From Anaeromyxobacter dehalogenans 2CP-1 (GTDB lineage Bacteria; Myxococcota; Myxococcia; Myxococcales; Anaeromyxobacteraceae), in contig NC_011891.1 of assembly GCF_000022145.1 (NCBI RefSeq), positions 1,302,001 through 1,366,000 of the forward strand: 64,000 bases of DNA, written 5' to 3'. A program made the translations under genes and the position numbers. The notes under the pieces were generated by a model. That model had not been told where the DNA came from. It saw only the letters and a program-made list of their open reading frames with translations, and ran no database searches. Shown here in pieces: positions 47,808 to 58,812 of the stretch (position 1 is its first letter; each line of letters begins with the position of its first letter).

Positions 47808-49208
47808 ATGCCCGACCTCAGGAAGATGACCGTGGAGAGCCTCCGCGCGCTCGCGCGCAAGGTCCTCGGGCCGGGTCACTCCCGGCTGAAGACCAAGGCG
47901 GAGCTGGTCAGCGCGCTCGAGGAGGCCGGGGCGGGCGAGCCCGCCAGGGCGGCGCCGTCGGGCCCGTCCGCGGCGAAGGCGGCCCCCAGGGCGAAGCCGG
48001 CAGCCAAGGCGAAGCCGCCACCGAGCGTGAAGCCGGAGAGGCCGGGGCCGGGCGCGCGCGTCCGCGCCGCGGCGGGACGCGCCGTGAAGGCCACCGGCGA
48101 GGCGGTGCGCGCGGTGAAGCAGGCGGCGGGCGAGGTGGCCCGCCGGGGCGCGAGGAAGCCGGCGCGGGAGGCCGCCGCCGAGGTGGCGGAGGCGGGCGTG
48201 CCGGCGCCCTCGAAGGCGGCGAAGCCGGGCCGGCCCGGCGCGGCCGCCCGCGCGGCGCGCGCCGGCGCCGGGGCGGCCATCGGGGCGGTGGTCGGCGCGA
48301 AGGCGGGCGCCGCCCCGGCCCGGGCGCGCAAGGCGGGCAAGGCGGCGACCGCGGCGGCGGCCGTGGCGGGCGCGGCGGTGGGCGCGGCCGTCGGCGCCGC
48401 GGCCGGGGCGCGCGCCGGGCGGCGAAAGGCCGCGGCGCGCAGGCCGCGCGGCGCGGTGCCGGACGCGGAGGGCTTCTTCGTGGCGCGCGTGCGCGGCGAG
48501 GACGCCGTGCGCGACGCGCCGCACCCGCTGGTCGAGCCGGAGCCGGAGGACGAGGACGCCGCCGCCGAGGAGGCGGAGGGCACGCCCTCCGGCGCGCCCG
48601 CGTACGACGAGGGGCTGGGGGAGCTGCCCTGGGGCTACGGCGACGACGCGTTCGTCGCGCTCCCCCGCGACCCGCGCACGCTCTTCCTCTACTGGGACTG
48701 GTCCGGCGCCACGCTGGACGCCGCGTTCCAGGGGCTCGAGCACGGGCGCTCGCAGCTCTGGGTCTTCGCGCGGAGCGGCGCCGGGTGGGAGCGCGTGCGG
48801 GTGATCGACTTCGCGCTCGAGTCGCGCGGCTACTACGTGCACGACCTCGAGCCGGGGCGGGCCTACCGCGCCGAGATCCACGTGGTCGACCGGCGGGGCG
48901 CCGAGCGCCTGGTCGCCCGCCCGTCGAACCCGGTCGGCCTGCCGCCGTCGGGCCCGTCGGGCGTGGTGGACGACCGGTTCGTGCGCATCCCCTGGGACAT
49001 GCCGCTCGGCCGGCTGCTCGGGCCGGGCCACGCGGGCGGCCCGTTCTCCGACGAGGTGCGCGCGCTGCTGGCGCGCCTGTCCGACTGGTCGCGCTTCGGC
49101 AGCGCGCCGGTGTGGGGCGGGAGCGCGGGCGGGATGGGGGGGCGGCCGTCGTCCCCGACCGCGGCGCCGTCGTCGCCGGGGCGGCCCGTCGAGCCGAGGG
49201 AGAAGTAG
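47808..49208 (+). CDS. DUF4912 protein with SAP/Rho_N-like N-terminus and Gly-zipper linker
   Basis: 466 aa from the ATG at 47808 (a GTG at 47778 is less likely). N-terminal helical MTVESLRALARKVLGPGHSRLKTKAELVSAL is a Rho_N/SAP-like nucleic-acid-binding module. Residues about 40-225 are a Lys/Ala/Pro-rich linker with two glycine-zipper runs (G-x3-G, GAAIGAVVGAKAG and GAAVGAAVGAAAG). The DUF4912 domain (about 270-400) has VALPRDPRTLFLYWDW and RSQLWVFARSG, YYVHDLEPGRAYRAEIHVV. It directly precedes the GH57 gene with no gap, so a link with glycogen metabolism is likely. Function unknown. Confidence 0.8.
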   Translation: MPDLRKMTVESLRALARKVLGPGHSRLKTKAELVSALEEAGAGEPARAAPSGPSAAKAAPRAKPAAKAKPPPSVKPERPGPGARVRAAAGRAVKATGEAVRAVKQAAGEVARRGARKPAREAAAEVAEAGVPAPSKAAKPGRPGAAARAARAGAGAAIGAVVGAKAGAAPARARKAGKAATAAAAVAGAAVGAAVGAAAGARAGRRKAAARRPRGAVPDAEGFFVARVRGEDAVRDAPHPLVEPEPEDEDAAAEEAEGTPSGAPAYDEGLGELPWGYGDDAFVALPRDPRTLFLYWDWSGATLDAAFQGLEHGRSQLWVFARSGAGWERVRVIDFALESRGYYVHDLEPGRAYRAEIHVVDRRGAERLVARPSNPVGLPPSGPSGVVDDRFVRIPWDMPLGRLLGPGHAGGPFSDEVRALLARLSDWSRFGSAPVWGGSAGGMGGRPSSPTAAPSSPGRPVEPREK

Positions 49209-50804
49209 ATGATCGACGTGCGCGGCTACGTGGCGCTCCAGCTCCACGCGCACCTGCCGTTCGTCCGGCACCCCGAGTACGACGACTTCCTGGAGGAGGA
49301 CTGGCTCTACGAGGCCATCTCCGAGACGTACCTCCCGCTGCTCCAGGCGTTCGACCGGCTCACCGACGAGGGCGTGCCGTTCCGCGTCTCGATGACGATG
49401 ACGCCGCCGCTCGTCGCCATGCTCCGCGACGAGCTGCTCATGTCGCGGTACGCGCGGCGCCTCGACAAGCTCTGCGAGCTCGCGGACAAGGAGGTCCACC
49501 GCACCCGCAAGGACGCGACCTTCCACGGCCTGGCGCTGCACTACCAGCAGGAGTTCCGCGGGCTGCGGGCGCTGTTCGGCGACCGCTACCGCCGCGACCT
49601 GGTGGGCGCCTTCAAGCGGCTGGAGGACGCGGGCCGGCTCGAGATCGTCACCTGCGGCGCGACGCACGGGTTCCTGCCGCTCATGCAGGAGTATCCCGAG
49701 GCCGTGCGCGCGCAGATCGCGGTCGCGGTCGCGCACCACCGCCGCCACTTCGGCCGGGATCCGGCCGGCATCTGGCTGCCGGAGTGCGGCTACTTCCCCG
49801 GCCTCGACGCGTACCTGGCCGAGCAGAACATCCGCTACTTCTTCGTGGACACCCACGGCATCACCGACGCCACCCCGCGCCCGCGCTACGGCGTCTACGC
49901 GCCCATCTACACGCCCACCGGGCCGGCCGCGTTCGGGCGCGACGCCGAGTCGTCGATGCAGGTGTGGAGCGCGGAGTCCGGCTACCCGGGCGACGCCGAC
50001 TACCGCGAGTTCTACCGGGACGTGGGCTGGGACCTCGACCTCGACTACGTCCGGCCGTACATCCAGCCCACCGGGCAGCGGAAGAACGTCGGCATCAAGT
50101 ACTACCGGATCACCGGCCGGACCGCGCACAAGGAGCCCTACGACCCGGGCCGCGCGCGCGAGCGGGCCGCGCAGCACGCCGGCAACTTCATGTTCAACCG
50201 CGAGCGGCAGATCGAGCACCTCGCCTCGCGGATGGGCGGCGTGCGCCCCATCGTCGTCTCGCCCTACGACGCCGAGCTGTACGGTCACTGGTGGTACGAG
50301 GGGCCGATGTTCATCGACTACCTCGTGCGCAAGACCGCCTACGACCAGCGCGCCTTCCGGCTGGCCACGCCCGGCGACTACCTGCGCGAGAACCCCGAGC
50401 AGCAGCTCGCCACCCCGCCGCTCTGCTCCTGGGGTGCGGGCGGCTACGCCGGCGTGTGGCTGGACGGCTCGAACGACTGGATCTATCGCCACCTCCACAA
50501 GGCGGCCGAGCGGATGATCGCGCTGGCGCGCGACTACAAGCAGCCCACCGACCTGGAGCGCCGCGCGCTCTCGCAGGCCGCGCGCGAGCTCCTGCTGGCG
50601 CAGTCGTCCGACTGGGCCTTCATCATGAAGACCGGCACCATGGTGGACTACGCCATCCGGCGCACGAAGGAGCACGTGCTCCGCTTCACGCGGCTCCACG
50701 ACCAGCTCCGCGCCGGCCGGATCGACGAGGGGTGGCTCGCCCACGTCGAGCAGAAGGACAACATCTTCCCCGAGATCGACTACACCGTGTACGCGCCGCG
50801 CTGA
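49209..50804 (+). CDS. GH57 1,4-alpha-glucan branching enzyme
   Basis: 531 aa, starting directly after the DUF4912 stop. GH57/DUF1957 branching enzyme: N-terminal LQLHAHLPFVRHPEYDDFLEEDWLYEAI, nucleophile Glu192 in IWLPECGY, acid/base Asp354 in VSPYDAELYGHWWYEGP, and the C-terminal SSDWAFIMKTGTMVDYA helical region. It introduces alpha-1,6 branches into glycogen-like glucan in the cytoplasm. Coupled to DUF4912; GlgX at 23519 would act oppositely. Confidence 0.93.
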   Translation: MIDVRGYVALQLHAHLPFVRHPEYDDFLEEDWLYEAISETYLPLLQAFDRLTDEGVPFRVSMTMTPPLVAMLRDELLMSRYARRLDKLCELADKEVHRTRKDATFHGLALHYQQEFRGLRALFGDRYRRDLVGAFKRLEDAGRLEIVTCGATHGFLPLMQEYPEAVRAQIAVAVAHHRRHFGRDPAGIWLPECGYFPGLDAYLAEQNIRYFFVDTHGITDATPRPRYGVYAPIYTPTGPAAFGRDAESSMQVWSAESGYPGDADYREFYRDVGWDLDLDYVRPYIQPTGQRKNVGIKYYRITGRTAHKEPYDPGRARERAAQHAGNFMFNRERQIEHLASRMGGVRPIVVSPYDAELYGHWWYEGPMFIDYLVRKTAYDQRAFRLATPGDYLRENPEQQLATPPLCSWGAGGYAGVWLDGSNDWIYRHLHKAAERMIALARDYKQPTDLERRALSQAARELLLAQSSDWAFIMKTGTMVDYAIRRTKEHVLRFTRLHDQLRAGRIDEGWLAHVEQKDNIFPEIDYTVYAPR

Positions 50805-51912
50805 CCGCTGCGCGGCGGCCGGGCCCCCTCGGTGCCTGCCGCCGCCGCGGGCGGCGCCTCGCCGCGGCGCTGCTGATCCTCGCCGGCTGCTCGTCGGGCG
50901 GGAGCGATCCGGCGCCGGTCACCGGCTTCACGCAGGCAGACCTCGCCGGCGACTGGGACATCCTCCAGCTCGCCACGAACGACGCGGCGGGCTGGGCGGA
51001 CGTGGTGGTCCGCATCGCCGCCTCGGGCCAGGTGACCGTGCTCTCGTCCCTCGACGACGCGGGCGACACGGGCCTGCCGCCGACCGGGTTCGACCTGAAG
51101 GCGCTCATCGCCGAGCACGGCACCGTGCGCCTCGCCGGCGCGGACGGCGACCCGACGTTCCACGGCGCCATGACCGCGGCCCGCACGCTGCTGTTCGGCA
51201 CCGGCCAGGAGGGCGCGCCGGTCGTGCGGCGGAACCTGTACGCGTGGCGCAAGCGCGTGCCCGGGCTGACCTACTCGGCCGCCGACCTCGCCGGCCGCAG
51301 CTTCGCCTTCCACGGCCTCTACGCCGGCGCCGGCGTCCGCTGGACCCATGGCGCCGCGAGCACCGACGCGGCCGGCGTGCTCACCGTGGGCGAGCTCCAC
51401 GCCTCCGACGGCGTCGGGATGGACCCGGGCGCGGCGGGGACGCTCTCGGTGGACGCGGCGGGGGTGGTGCGGCTCGACGACGGCGCCGCGACGCGGGGCG
51501 TGATGGCGCCGGAGAAGAACGCGGTGTTCCTGGTGCACCTCTCCGGCGACCCCACCGCGCGCGAGCCCGGCTTCCTGGTGCTCCAGCGCACCGGCCGGAC
51601 CTTCGCGCAGGCCGACCTGGCCGGCGACTGGGCGCTGCACCTCGTCTACAGCGGCGCGAGCGTGCTCTCGTCGGGCTGGAACACGGCGCGGAGTCGATCG
51701 ACGCGAGCGGCACGCTCACGTTCAGCGCGTTCGAGAACAGCGCCGGCTCGACGGTGCTGCCGCGCTTCCGCCGGATCGCGCTGTCCCCCGGCGGGCGGCT
51801 GACGACCGACGCGGCCCCGACCTGCCTCGGCCAGCTGTCCTGGGACGGGGACTACTACGTCCGCATCTCGGGCGGCGCGACGAACCCGTCGCTCGGCATC
51901 AATGCGCGGTGA
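50801..51912 (+). pseudogene. repeat lipoprotein, frameshifted
   Basis: The frame beginning about 50801 gives a lipoprotein signal (ALLILAGCSSGG) but no ATG, GTG or TTG start; only CTG overlaps the GH57 stop (CTGA). The body has three related units, each opening with Phe/Tyr-x-x-ADLAG (FTQADLAGDWDI, YSAADLAGRSFAF, FAQADLAGDWALH). At about 51677-51680 (SSGW then aac...) the sense jumps to the other frame (LEHGAESIDASGTLTFSAF to GINAR, stop at 51912); one missing base after TGG explains it. So it is a decayed gene, a sequencing error or a -1 shift site. Outer-membrane or periplasmic if functional. Confidence 0.6.
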
Positions 51913-52034
51913 CGGCGGGGCCGTCGGTCGCGCGACGACGGGGGCCGTCGACGCGAGGTGACGCCGCGGCAGGGCGCCTCCCTCGGCGGGCCGTCCGGGA
52001 CGCTCGGCGCCCTCGCGGCCGCGCGGATCCCGCG

Positions 52035-52063
52035 TTGACGCCCCGCGCCGACCCGACTAGCCT
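52035..52063 (+). promoter_or_regulatory. promoter upstream of lysS
   Basis: TTGACG (52035-52040) and TAGCCT (52058-52063) are exactly 17 bases apart, a good sigma70-type match. About 60 bases before the lysS start. Confidence 0.65.
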
Positions 52064-52122
52064 CCCCCCCCGCACGCATCTCCCCGGAGATTCCTCCGAG
52101 GATCCGAGAGATTCCGCACCCG

Positions 52123-53664
52123 ATGGCCGACGAACTTGGAACGACCGAGCGCGAGATCATCGCGCAGCGTCTGAAGAAGGCCGAGGCGCTCCGCGCCCTC
52201 GGCGTGAACCCCTTCGGAAACGGCTGGCAGCCCCGCCACCTCGCCGACGAGCTGCTGCGCCACTACGGCGACCAGCCCGCCGAGGAGATCGCGAAGGACC
52301 CCGGCGACTGGTCGCTCGCCGGTCGCGTCCTGGCGGTCCGCTCCTTCGGCAAGGCCGCGTTCCTGCGCGTCCGCGACCGCTCCGCCGAGCTCCAGGTGTG
52401 GGTGAAGAAGGATCGCGTGGGCGAGCAGGCGTTCGAGGTCTTCAAGCTGCTCGACATCGGCGACATCGTGGGCGCGGAGGGGCCGGCGACCCGCACCAAG
52501 ACCGGCGAGCTGACGCTGGAGGCGCGGACGTTCACCATCCTCACCAAGGCGACGCGCCCGCTGCCGGAGAAGTGGCACGGCCTCACCGACGTGGAGCAGC
52601 GCTACCGCCAGCGCTACGTGGACCTGGTGGTGACGCCCGGCGTGCGCGAGGCGTTCGTGAAGCGCGCCCGCATCGTCTCCGGGATCCGCCGCTTCCTGGA
52701 CGCGCGCGGCTACCTCGAGGTGGAGACGCCCACGCTGCACAAGCCGGAGGAGGCCGGCGGCGCGGCCGCGCGGCCGTTCGAGACGCACCACAACGCGCTC
52801 GACCTGGACCTGAAGCTCCGCATCGCCACCGAGCTGCACCTGAAGCGCCTCGTGGTGGGCGGCCTGGATCGCGTGTACGAGATCGGCCGGATCTGGCGCA
52901 ACGAGGGGATCGACCGGCGCCACAACCCGGAGTTCACCTCGATCGAGTTCTACCAGGCGTACGCCACCCACGAGGACCTGATGCGCCTCACCGAGGAGCT
53001 GATGCACCGGCTCGCGGTGGAGGTGACCGGCGGGCCGGTGGTGACGTTCCAGGGCCAGGCCATCGACCTGACCCCGCCGTTCCCGCGCGTCTCCATGCTG
53101 GAGGTGGGCGCGCGAGCGCTGGGGCTGTCGCCGGACGACGCGCTGGCCGGCCGCGGCCTCGCCGAGGCGCTCTCGCGCGCGGCGGCGCGCGAGAACGACT
53201 CCGAGGACGCCTGGAAGCTGGAGCAGGCCGCGAAGAAGACGCCGGGCGAGGCGGTGGCGCTCGCGTTCGAGATCTTCGGCGAGCCGCAGCTCCCGAAGGA
53301 CCGGCCCGCGTTCGTGGTGGACTTCCCGCTCGAGACGAGCCCGCTCTCCCGCCGGCGCGACGCCGACCCCCGGCTGGTGGACCGCTTCGAGCTGTTCGCC
53401 GCGGGCATGGAGCTCGCGAACGCGTTCTCCGAGCTGAACGACCCGGCCGACCAGCGCGCGCGGTTCGAGGCGCAGATGCGCGCCAAGGCCGCCGGCGACG
53501 AGGAGGCCATGCCCTACGACGAGGACTTCGTCCGCGCGCTGGAGCACGGCATGCCGCCCACCGCGGGCGAGGGGATCGGCATCGATCGCCTGGCCATGCT
53601 CTTCACCGACTCGGCGTCCATCCGCGACGTGATCCTGTTCCCGCTGCTGAAGTCCCGCGACTGA
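52123..53664 (+). CDS. lysS: lysyl-tRNA synthetase (class II)
   Basis: 513 aa, usual length. Charges tRNA-Lys. N-terminal OB-fold (residues about 55-160, [29 protein letters not shown]), then class II motifs: motif 2 [25 protein letters not shown] and motif 3 [26 protein letters not shown]. First gene of the outer-membrane biogenesis block; the lolCE-like gene starts 3 bases after its stop. Confidence 0.97.
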   Translation: MADELGTTEREIIAQRLKKAEALRALGVNPFGNGWQPRHLADELLRHYGDQPAEEIAKDPGDWSLAGRVLAVRSFGKAAFLRVRDRSAELQVWVKKDRVGEQAFEVFKLLDIGDIVGAEGPATRTKTGELTLEARTFTILTKATRPLPEKWHGLTDVEQRYRQRYVDLVVTPGVREAFVKRARIVSGIRRFLDARGYLEVETPTLHKPEEAGGAAARPFETHHNALDLDLKLRIATELHLKRLVVGGLDRVYEIGRIWRNEGIDRRHNPEFTSIEFYQAYATHEDLMRLTEELMHRLAVEVTGGPVVTFQGQAIDLTPPFPRVSMLEVGARALGLSPDDALAGRGLAEALSRAAARENDSEDAWKLEQAAKKTPGEAVALAFEIFGEPQLPKDRPAFVVDFPLETSPLSRRRDADPRLVDRFELFAAGMELANAFSELNDPADQRARFEAQMRAKAAGDEEAMPYDEDFVRALEHGMPPTAGEGIGIDRLAMLFTDSASIRDVILFPLLKSRD

Positions 53665-53666
53665 CC

Positions 53667-55634
53667 TTGTCCGATCCCGTCCCGCACCGGCCCGGCTCCG
53701 AGCCCGGCCCCCGCCCGGCGGCCGCGCCCGGCGCCGCCTCCCGCGACGGCGCCGCCCACCCGGTGCCGCCGGTCTTCTCCTTCGCCGCGTTCGCGCTGGT
53801 GCTGGCGGGCGTGTTCGGCGCCGCCGCGGTGGCGCCGGTGGCGCACGCCTTCTTCGGCGACCGGCTGGGCCTCCCCACGCCGCTCGCCAGCGGCCTCGCC
53901 GCGCTCGCCGGCGCCGCGCTCGGCGGCGCGTTCGGCGCCGCGGCCGCGCGGGTGGGCCGGCGCCTCGCGTTCTACGAGCTCTCCGCCGCCACGCTGCTGT
54001 GGACCGCGGTGGTCGCGGTGCTGGTGGGCGTGCTGCCGCCGGGCGTCCGCGGCGCGGTGGGCGCGATCCAGGCGCTCGAGGCCCAGGGCACGCTGGTGGT
54101 GGTGCTCGGGCTGCTCGGGGCCGGCCTGCTCTCGGCGGTGGCGGTGTTCGCGGGGGCGAGCCTCGCGTACCTGCTGGCGGGCGCCGGCCGCGTGGACGCC
54201 TCGCTCTCCTACGAGCTGTTCGTGGCGCGCAGCCACCTGAAGCTCTCGCCGAAGGCGCTGGCGGCGCTGTTCGCGGTGGTGGTGACCGGGCTGCTCCCGG
54301 GCCTGCTCCTCGCGCTCGCGTGGTCGCTCGTCCGCGACGCCCGGGAGCGGCGCGCCTACCGCCGCGGCGAGCTGTTCCACCGCCCGCGCATGCCGGCCAC
54401 GCTGCTCATGACGCTCATCTCGATCGGCGGCGTCGCCATCGGCGTGTGGGCGCTCACGGTGGTGCTGTCGGTGATGAGCGGCTTCGAGGCCGACCTGAAG
54501 AAGAAGATCCTGGGCCACACCGCGCACGGCATGGTGCTGAGCTACGGGCAGGACGACTTCGGCGACTGGCGCCGCATCCGCGAGACGGTGCTGGGGGTGC
54601 GTGGCGTCGAGGCGGCCACGCCGTTCCTCTACAACGAGGTGATGCTCTCCACCGGCCAGAACCTGACCGGCGCGATCCTGAAGGGCATCGACGTGAAGAC
54701 GATCGGGTCGGTCACCGACCTGCCCGCGAGCGTGCAGGACGGCCGGCTGGAGTGGCTGGAGGCGCCGGCGGAGATCCCGCTGCCCCGCGAGGGCGGGAAC
54801 GGCGACGCCGGGGCCGCGCCGGAGCGGCCGCGCCCCGGCCGGCCGCTGCCCGGGATCGTGATCGGGCGCGAGCTGGCGCACGCGCTCCGGGTCTTCGTGG
54901 GCGACCAGGTGAACCTGGTCTCGCCGTTCGGCGACCTCGGCCCCGGCGGGCCGCAGCCGAAGAGCCGGCCGTTCCGCGTGGCGGCGGTGTTCTACAGCGG
55001 CATGTACGAGTACGACTCGAAGTTCGCGTACATCTCGCTGCCCGAGGCGCAGCGGTTCTTCGGCGTGGAGACGGTCACCGGGCTCGAGGTGAAGGTGCGC
55101 GACGCCGACGCCGCGCGCTCGGTCATGGGCCGGGTGGTGTTCGCGCTCGGCGGCTGGCCCTACCGCGCCAAGGACTGGGGCGAGCTGAACCGCAGCCTCT
55201 TCTCCGCGCTGCAGATGGAGAAGGTGGTGATGGCGGTGATCCTCGGCTTCATCGTGCTGGTGGCGAGCTTCATCATCGTCGCCACCCTCATCATGCAGGT
55301 GCTGGAGAAGCGGCGGGAGATCGCGGTGCTGAAGTCGATGGGCGCCGGGGTGCCCAGCGTCATGAAGATCTTCGTGGTGGAGGGCGTGGTGATCGGGGCG
55401 GTGGGCACGCTCTTCGGCCTGCTGCTCGGGCTCGGCACCTGCCTCCTCATCGACAAGGTCGGCATCCCGCTCGACCCGGGCGTCTACTACATCTCCAACC
55501 TTCCGGTGCTGCTCGACGGCGCGCAGTTCACGCTGGTCGGCCTGGCCGCGCTCGCGCTCTCGTACCTCGCCACCATCTACCCCGCCACCAAGGCGGCCCG
55601 CCTCCACCCCGTGGACGGGCTGCGGGACGAGTGA
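53667..55634 (+). CDS. LolC/LolE-family lipoprotein-releasing permease with extra N-terminal membrane module
   Basis: 655 aa from a TTG at 53667, much longer than LolC or LolE (about 400-415). The family core is clear: [10 protein letters not shown] (181-190), then [38 protein letters not shown] and the C-terminal trio of helices with [16 protein letters not shown]. The extra parts are about 175 N-terminal residues with four hydrophobic stretches (about 38-60, 72-95, 108-128, 142-170) and about 55 residues with one more (about 197-222) inserted between [10 protein letters not shown] and MTLISIGG. With LolD it releases lipoproteins from the inner membrane. The lolD ATG overlaps its stop (TGATG). 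Confidence 0.88.
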   Translation: MSDPVPHRPGSEPGPRPAAAPGAASRDGAAHPVPPVFSFAAFALVLAGVFGAAAVAPVAHAFFGDRLGLPTPLASGLAALAGAALGGAFGAAAARVGRRLAFYELSAATLLWTAVVAVLVGVLPPGVRGAVGAIQALEAQGTLVVVLGLLGAGLLSAVAVFAGASLAYLLAGAGRVDASLSYELFVARSHLKLSPKALAALFAVVVTGLLPGLLLALAWSLVRDARERRAYRRGELFHRPRMPATLLMTLISIGGVAIGVWALTVVLSVMSGFEADLKKKILGHTAHGMVLSYGQDDFGDWRRIRETVLGVRGVEAATPFLYNEVMLSTGQNLTGAILKGIDVKTIGSVTDLPASVQDGRLEWLEAPAEIPLPREGGNGDAGAAPERPRPGRPLPGIVIGRELAHALRVFVGDQVNLVSPFGDLGPGGPQPKSRPFRVAAVFYSGMYEYDSKFAYISLPEAQRFFGVETVTGLEVKVRDADAARSVMGRVVFALGGWPYRAKDWGELNRSLFSALQMEKVVMAVILGFIVLVASFIIVATLIMQVLEKRREIAVLKSMGAGVPSVMKIFVVEGVVIGAVGTLFGLLLGLGTCLLIDKVGIPLDPGVYYISNLPVLLDGAQFTLVGLAALALSYLATIYPATKAARLHPVDGLRDE

Positions 55635-56311
55635 TGCAGCCCGCGCCGCTCATCCGCATCGAGGGTCTGGGGAAGACCTACCTCATGGGCGAGAAGCGCC
55701 TGGAGGTGCTCCGCGGGATCGACCTGGAGATCGCCGCCGGCGAGCTGGTGGCGCTCACCGGCCCGTCCGGCGCCGGCAAGAGCACCTTCCTGCACCTGCT
55801 GGGCGCGCTCGACGTGCCCACCCGCGGGCGGGTCCTGTTCGAGGGGGAGGACGTGTTCGGGCGCGGCGAGGACGGCCTGGCCGCGTTCCGGAACCAGACC
55901 ATCGGGTTCGTGTTCCAGAGCCACCACCTGCTGCCCGAGTTCACCGCGCTGGAGAACGCCATGATGCCGGCGCTCATCCGCCGCGTGGCCCGCGGCGACG
56001 CCCGCCGCCGCGCCGCCGAGATGCTGGAGACGGTCGGCCTGGGCGAGCGGATGGAGCACCGGCCCGGCGAGCTGTCCGGCGGGGAGCAGCAGCGCGTCGC
56101 GCTGGCCCGCGCGCTGTGCCTCCAGCCGAAGCTGCTGCTCGCGGACGAGCCGACCGGCAACCTCGACCCCCAGACCGCCGAGGGAATCCACGCCTTGCTC
56201 GCAGACCTGAACGTCCGGATGGGAATCACCGCGGTGGTGGTGACGCACAACGAGCGGCTCGCCGCGGCGCTGCCGCGCCGGCTCCGCCTGGTCCAGGGAC
56301 GGCTCGCTTGA
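55634..56311 (+). CDS. lolD: LolD-type lipoprotein-releasing ATPase
   Basis: 225 aa. ABC ATPase with Walker [11 protein letters not shown] loop [15 protein letters not shown], signature LSGGEQQR, Walker [13 protein letters not shown]. The [14 protein letters not shown] stretch is typical of LolD. It powers lipoprotein release with the permease encoded just upstream (1-base overlap). Confidence 0.94.
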   Translation: MQPAPLIRIEGLGKTYLMGEKRLEVLRGIDLEIAAGELVALTGPSGAGKSTFLHLLGALDVPTRGRVLFEGEDVFGRGEDGLAAFRNQTIGFVFQSHHLLPEFTALENAMMPALIRRVARGDARRRAAEMLETVGLGERMEHRPGELSGGEQQRVALARALCLQPKLLLADEPTGNLDPQTAEGIHALLADLNVRMGITAVVVTHNERLAAALPRRLRLVQGRLA

Positions 56312-56373
56312 CGCGCCCCGCGACCCCCGCCCCGCGTCGCGCGGCGACGGGGCAGGCCACGGCGCAAGAGTGT

Positions 56374-56402
56374 TTGAGGTTTTCCAGGGGCCGGTTTAGA
56401 TT
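56374..56402 (+). promoter_or_regulatory. bamA promoter
   Basis: TTGAGG (56374-56379) and TAGATT (56397-56402) with a 17-base spacer in an AT-richer patch. The bamA GTG follows the -10 after only 10 bases, so the mRNA would have almost no leader. Confidence 0.65.
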
Positions 56403-56412
56403 CCGCGGCTCC

Positions 56413-58794
56413 GTGACGCGCCACCTGCTCAGCGTCCCCGTCCTGCTCGCGGCGCTGCTCCTGGCCGCGGTGCCCGCGCTCGCGCGCGGCGCCGACCCCG
56501 TGCTGTCGGACGTCCGCATCGAGGGCAACCGCCGCGTCGAGGTGGACGCGATCCGCGCGACCATCTCCAGTAAGAAGGGCGAGCCGCTCGACCCCAAGAA
56601 GGTGGACCAGGACCTCCGCGGCATCATGCGCCTGGGCCTGTTCGCGGACGCGACCGCCGAGCTGGAGGGGCCGGAGGCCTCGCCCGCCCTGATCTTCAAG
56701 GTGGTGGAGCGGCCCACCGTCCACGAGGCGAAGATCGTCGGGAACGAGGCGCTCTCCAAGGACGACCTCAAGGACACCGTCGAGCTGAAGCCGTACGCGG
56801 TGCTCGACCTGGCCGTCGTCCGCAAGGACGTGAAGAAGATCCAGGAGAAGTACGTCGAGAAGGGGTACTACCTCGCCGACGTGACCTGGAAGGTCGTGGA
56901 CCTCCCCGACAACCAGGCGGACGTGATCTACACCGTGGACGAGAAGGCCAAGGTCCAGGTGAAGGAGATCCGCTTCCTCGGGAACGATCACGTCCCGAAG
57001 GACGACATCACCCCGTTCATGCAGACGCAGGAGGGGAACCTCCTGTCGTTCCTGAACTCCACCGGCACGTACAAGGAGGAGGCGTTCCAGCACGACCTCC
57101 AGTCCGTCCAGGCCGTCTACATGGACAAGGGCTACGTGACGGTGAAGGTCGGGAAGCCGTCCGTCGCGCTCTCGCCGGACCGCCGGTTCCTCTTCATCAC
57201 CATCCCGGTGGAGGAGGGCGAGAAGTACGACATCGGCAAGATCGAGTTCAGCGGCCAGCTCCTCGACCGCGAGCCGGTGCTGAAGCGCATGGTCCGCACC
57301 AAGACCGGCGACCTGTTCATGCGCTCGAAGGTGGGCGCCGACATCTTCGCCATCGGCGACCTCTACAAGGACATGGGGTACGCGTACGCGAACGTCACCC
57401 CGCTCACCAACACCGATCCGAAGCGCCGCATCGTGGACATCAACTTCGAGGTGCAGCCCGGCCCGAAGGTCCACTTCGAGCGCATCGAGATCATCGGCAA
57501 CGACAAGACGCGCGACAAGGTGATCCGCCGCGAGCTGCGGATCTACGAGGGCGAGCTCTACAGCGGCACCGGGATCAAGGCGTCGAAGCAGCGCATCACC
57601 GCGCTGGGCTTCTTCGAGACGGTCGAGATCACCACCAAGAAGGGCAGCAAGGACGACACCATCGTCGCCACGGTGGAGGTGAAGGAGAAGGCGACCGGCA
57701 CGTTCCAGGTGGGCGCCGGCTTCTCGTCCTACGAGAACTTCATCCTCACCGGGCAGATCTCGCAGAACAACTTCTTCGGCTGGGGCCAGACGCTCTCGCT
57801 GCAGGTGCAGTGGTCGTCGATCCGCCAGCTCGGGCAGATCCAGTTCGTCGAGCCGTACTTCCTCGACACGCGCTGGACCTTCGCCTTCGACCTGTACGCG
57901 ACCGAGGGCTACTACACGACGTTCACCCGGCGGGCCATCGGCGGCTCGATGACCTGGGGCTACGAGCTCTCCGGCCTCTACCCGTGGTGGTCGTTCGCGC
58001 GGAAGCTCGACGACCTGCGCCTGTTCGCCACCTACACGAACGAGTACGTGTCGGTGTCGGCCTCCGACTCCGGCCTGCTCTACGCGAACCAGTTCAAGTC
58101 CGGCACCACCAGCGCGCTGCGCCTCTCGCTCCAGTGGGACAAGCGCGACAACCGCCTGTTCCCGTCGCGTGGCTGGTTCATCTCCACCAGCGCCGAGGCC
58201 GCCCCGCCGCTCCTCGCGCCGCAGTGGGCGTTCGGGCAGAACGTGAACCTGTTCACCCGGTACGCGGTGGACGCGCGCTGGTACCGGCCGGTGTTCCTCG
58301 GCCTCATCGCCCGCGCGAAGCTGACGCTCGGCTACATCCGCAACTGGGACGCCTCGCACCAGGTGCCCATCTCCGAGCTGTACTACGTGGGCGGCATCAA
58401 CTCGCTGCGCGGCTACCGGTACCTCTCCATCGCGCCGGCCGAGGACGTGGGCCGCTCGCGCAACCCGTCGTCCGCGCTCTACCCGCTGGCGGTCGGCGGC
58501 GACAAGCAGCTCGTCCTGAACCTCGAGCTCGAGTTCCCCATCGTCGAGAAGGTGGGCGTGCGCGGGGTGCTGTTCAGCGACATGGGCAACGCGTTCGCCC
58601 GCGGCAAGTACTCCGATCCCGACGTGCCGCTGTCGCTCTACAAGTCGGTCGGGTTCGGCTTCCGGTGGTTCAGCCCCATCGGCCCGCTCCGCTTCGAGTG
58701 GGGCATCCCGCTGAATCGCCGCAAGGACAAGCTGACCGGCGAATACGTCGATCAGGCGCTCGACTTCCAGTTCACCATCGGCAACTTCTTCTGA
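56413..58794 (+). CDS. bamA: outer-membrane protein assembly factor BamA
   Basis: 793 aa from a GTG, close to the usual 790-810. Signal peptide ([22 protein letters not shown]), then five POTRA repeats (about 28-350; the first is [21 protein letters not shown]) and a 16-strand barrel with [11 protein letters not shown] (the conserved loop 6 RGY/RGF motif, here RGYR) and C-terminal FQFTIGNFF ending in Phe. It folds beta-barrel proteins into the outer membrane. skp follows after 18 bases. Confidence 0.97.
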   Translation: MTRHLLSVPVLLAALLLAAVPALARGADPVLSDVRIEGNRRVEVDAIRATISSKKGEPLDPKKVDQDLRGIMRLGLFADATAELEGPEASPALIFKVVERPTVHEAKIVGNEALSKDDLKDTVELKPYAVLDLAVVRKDVKKIQEKYVEKGYYLADVTWKVVDLPDNQADVIYTVDEKAKVQVKEIRFLGNDHVPKDDITPFMQTQEGNLLSFLNSTGTYKEEAFQHDLQSVQAVYMDKGYVTVKVGKPSVALSPDRRFLFITIPVEEGEKYDIGKIEFSGQLLDREPVLKRMVRTKTGDLFMRSKVGADIFAIGDLYKDMGYAYANVTPLTNTDPKRRIVDINFEVQPGPKVHFERIEIIGNDKTRDKVIRRELRIYEGELYSGTGIKASKQRITALGFFETVEITTKKGSKDDTIVATVEVKEKATGTFQVGAGFSSYENFILTGQISQNNFFGWGQTLSLQVQWSSIRQLGQIQFVEPYFLDTRWTFAFDLYATEGYYTTFTRRAIGGSMTWGYELSGLYPWWSFARKLDDLRLFATYTNEYVSVSASDSGLLYANQFKSGTTSALRLSLQWDKRDNRLFPSRGWFISTSAEAAPPLLAPQWAFGQNVNLFTRYAVDARWYRPVFLGLIARAKLTLGYIRNWDASHQVPISELYYVGGINSLRGYRYLSIAPAEDVGRSRNPSSALYPLAVGGDKQLVLNLELEFPIVEKVGVRGVLFSDMGNAFARGKYSDPDVPLSLYKSVGFGFRWFSPIGPLRFEWGIPLNRRKDKLTGEYVDQALDFQFTIGNFF

Positions 58795-58812
58795 TCCACC
58801 GAAGGACCCGCC

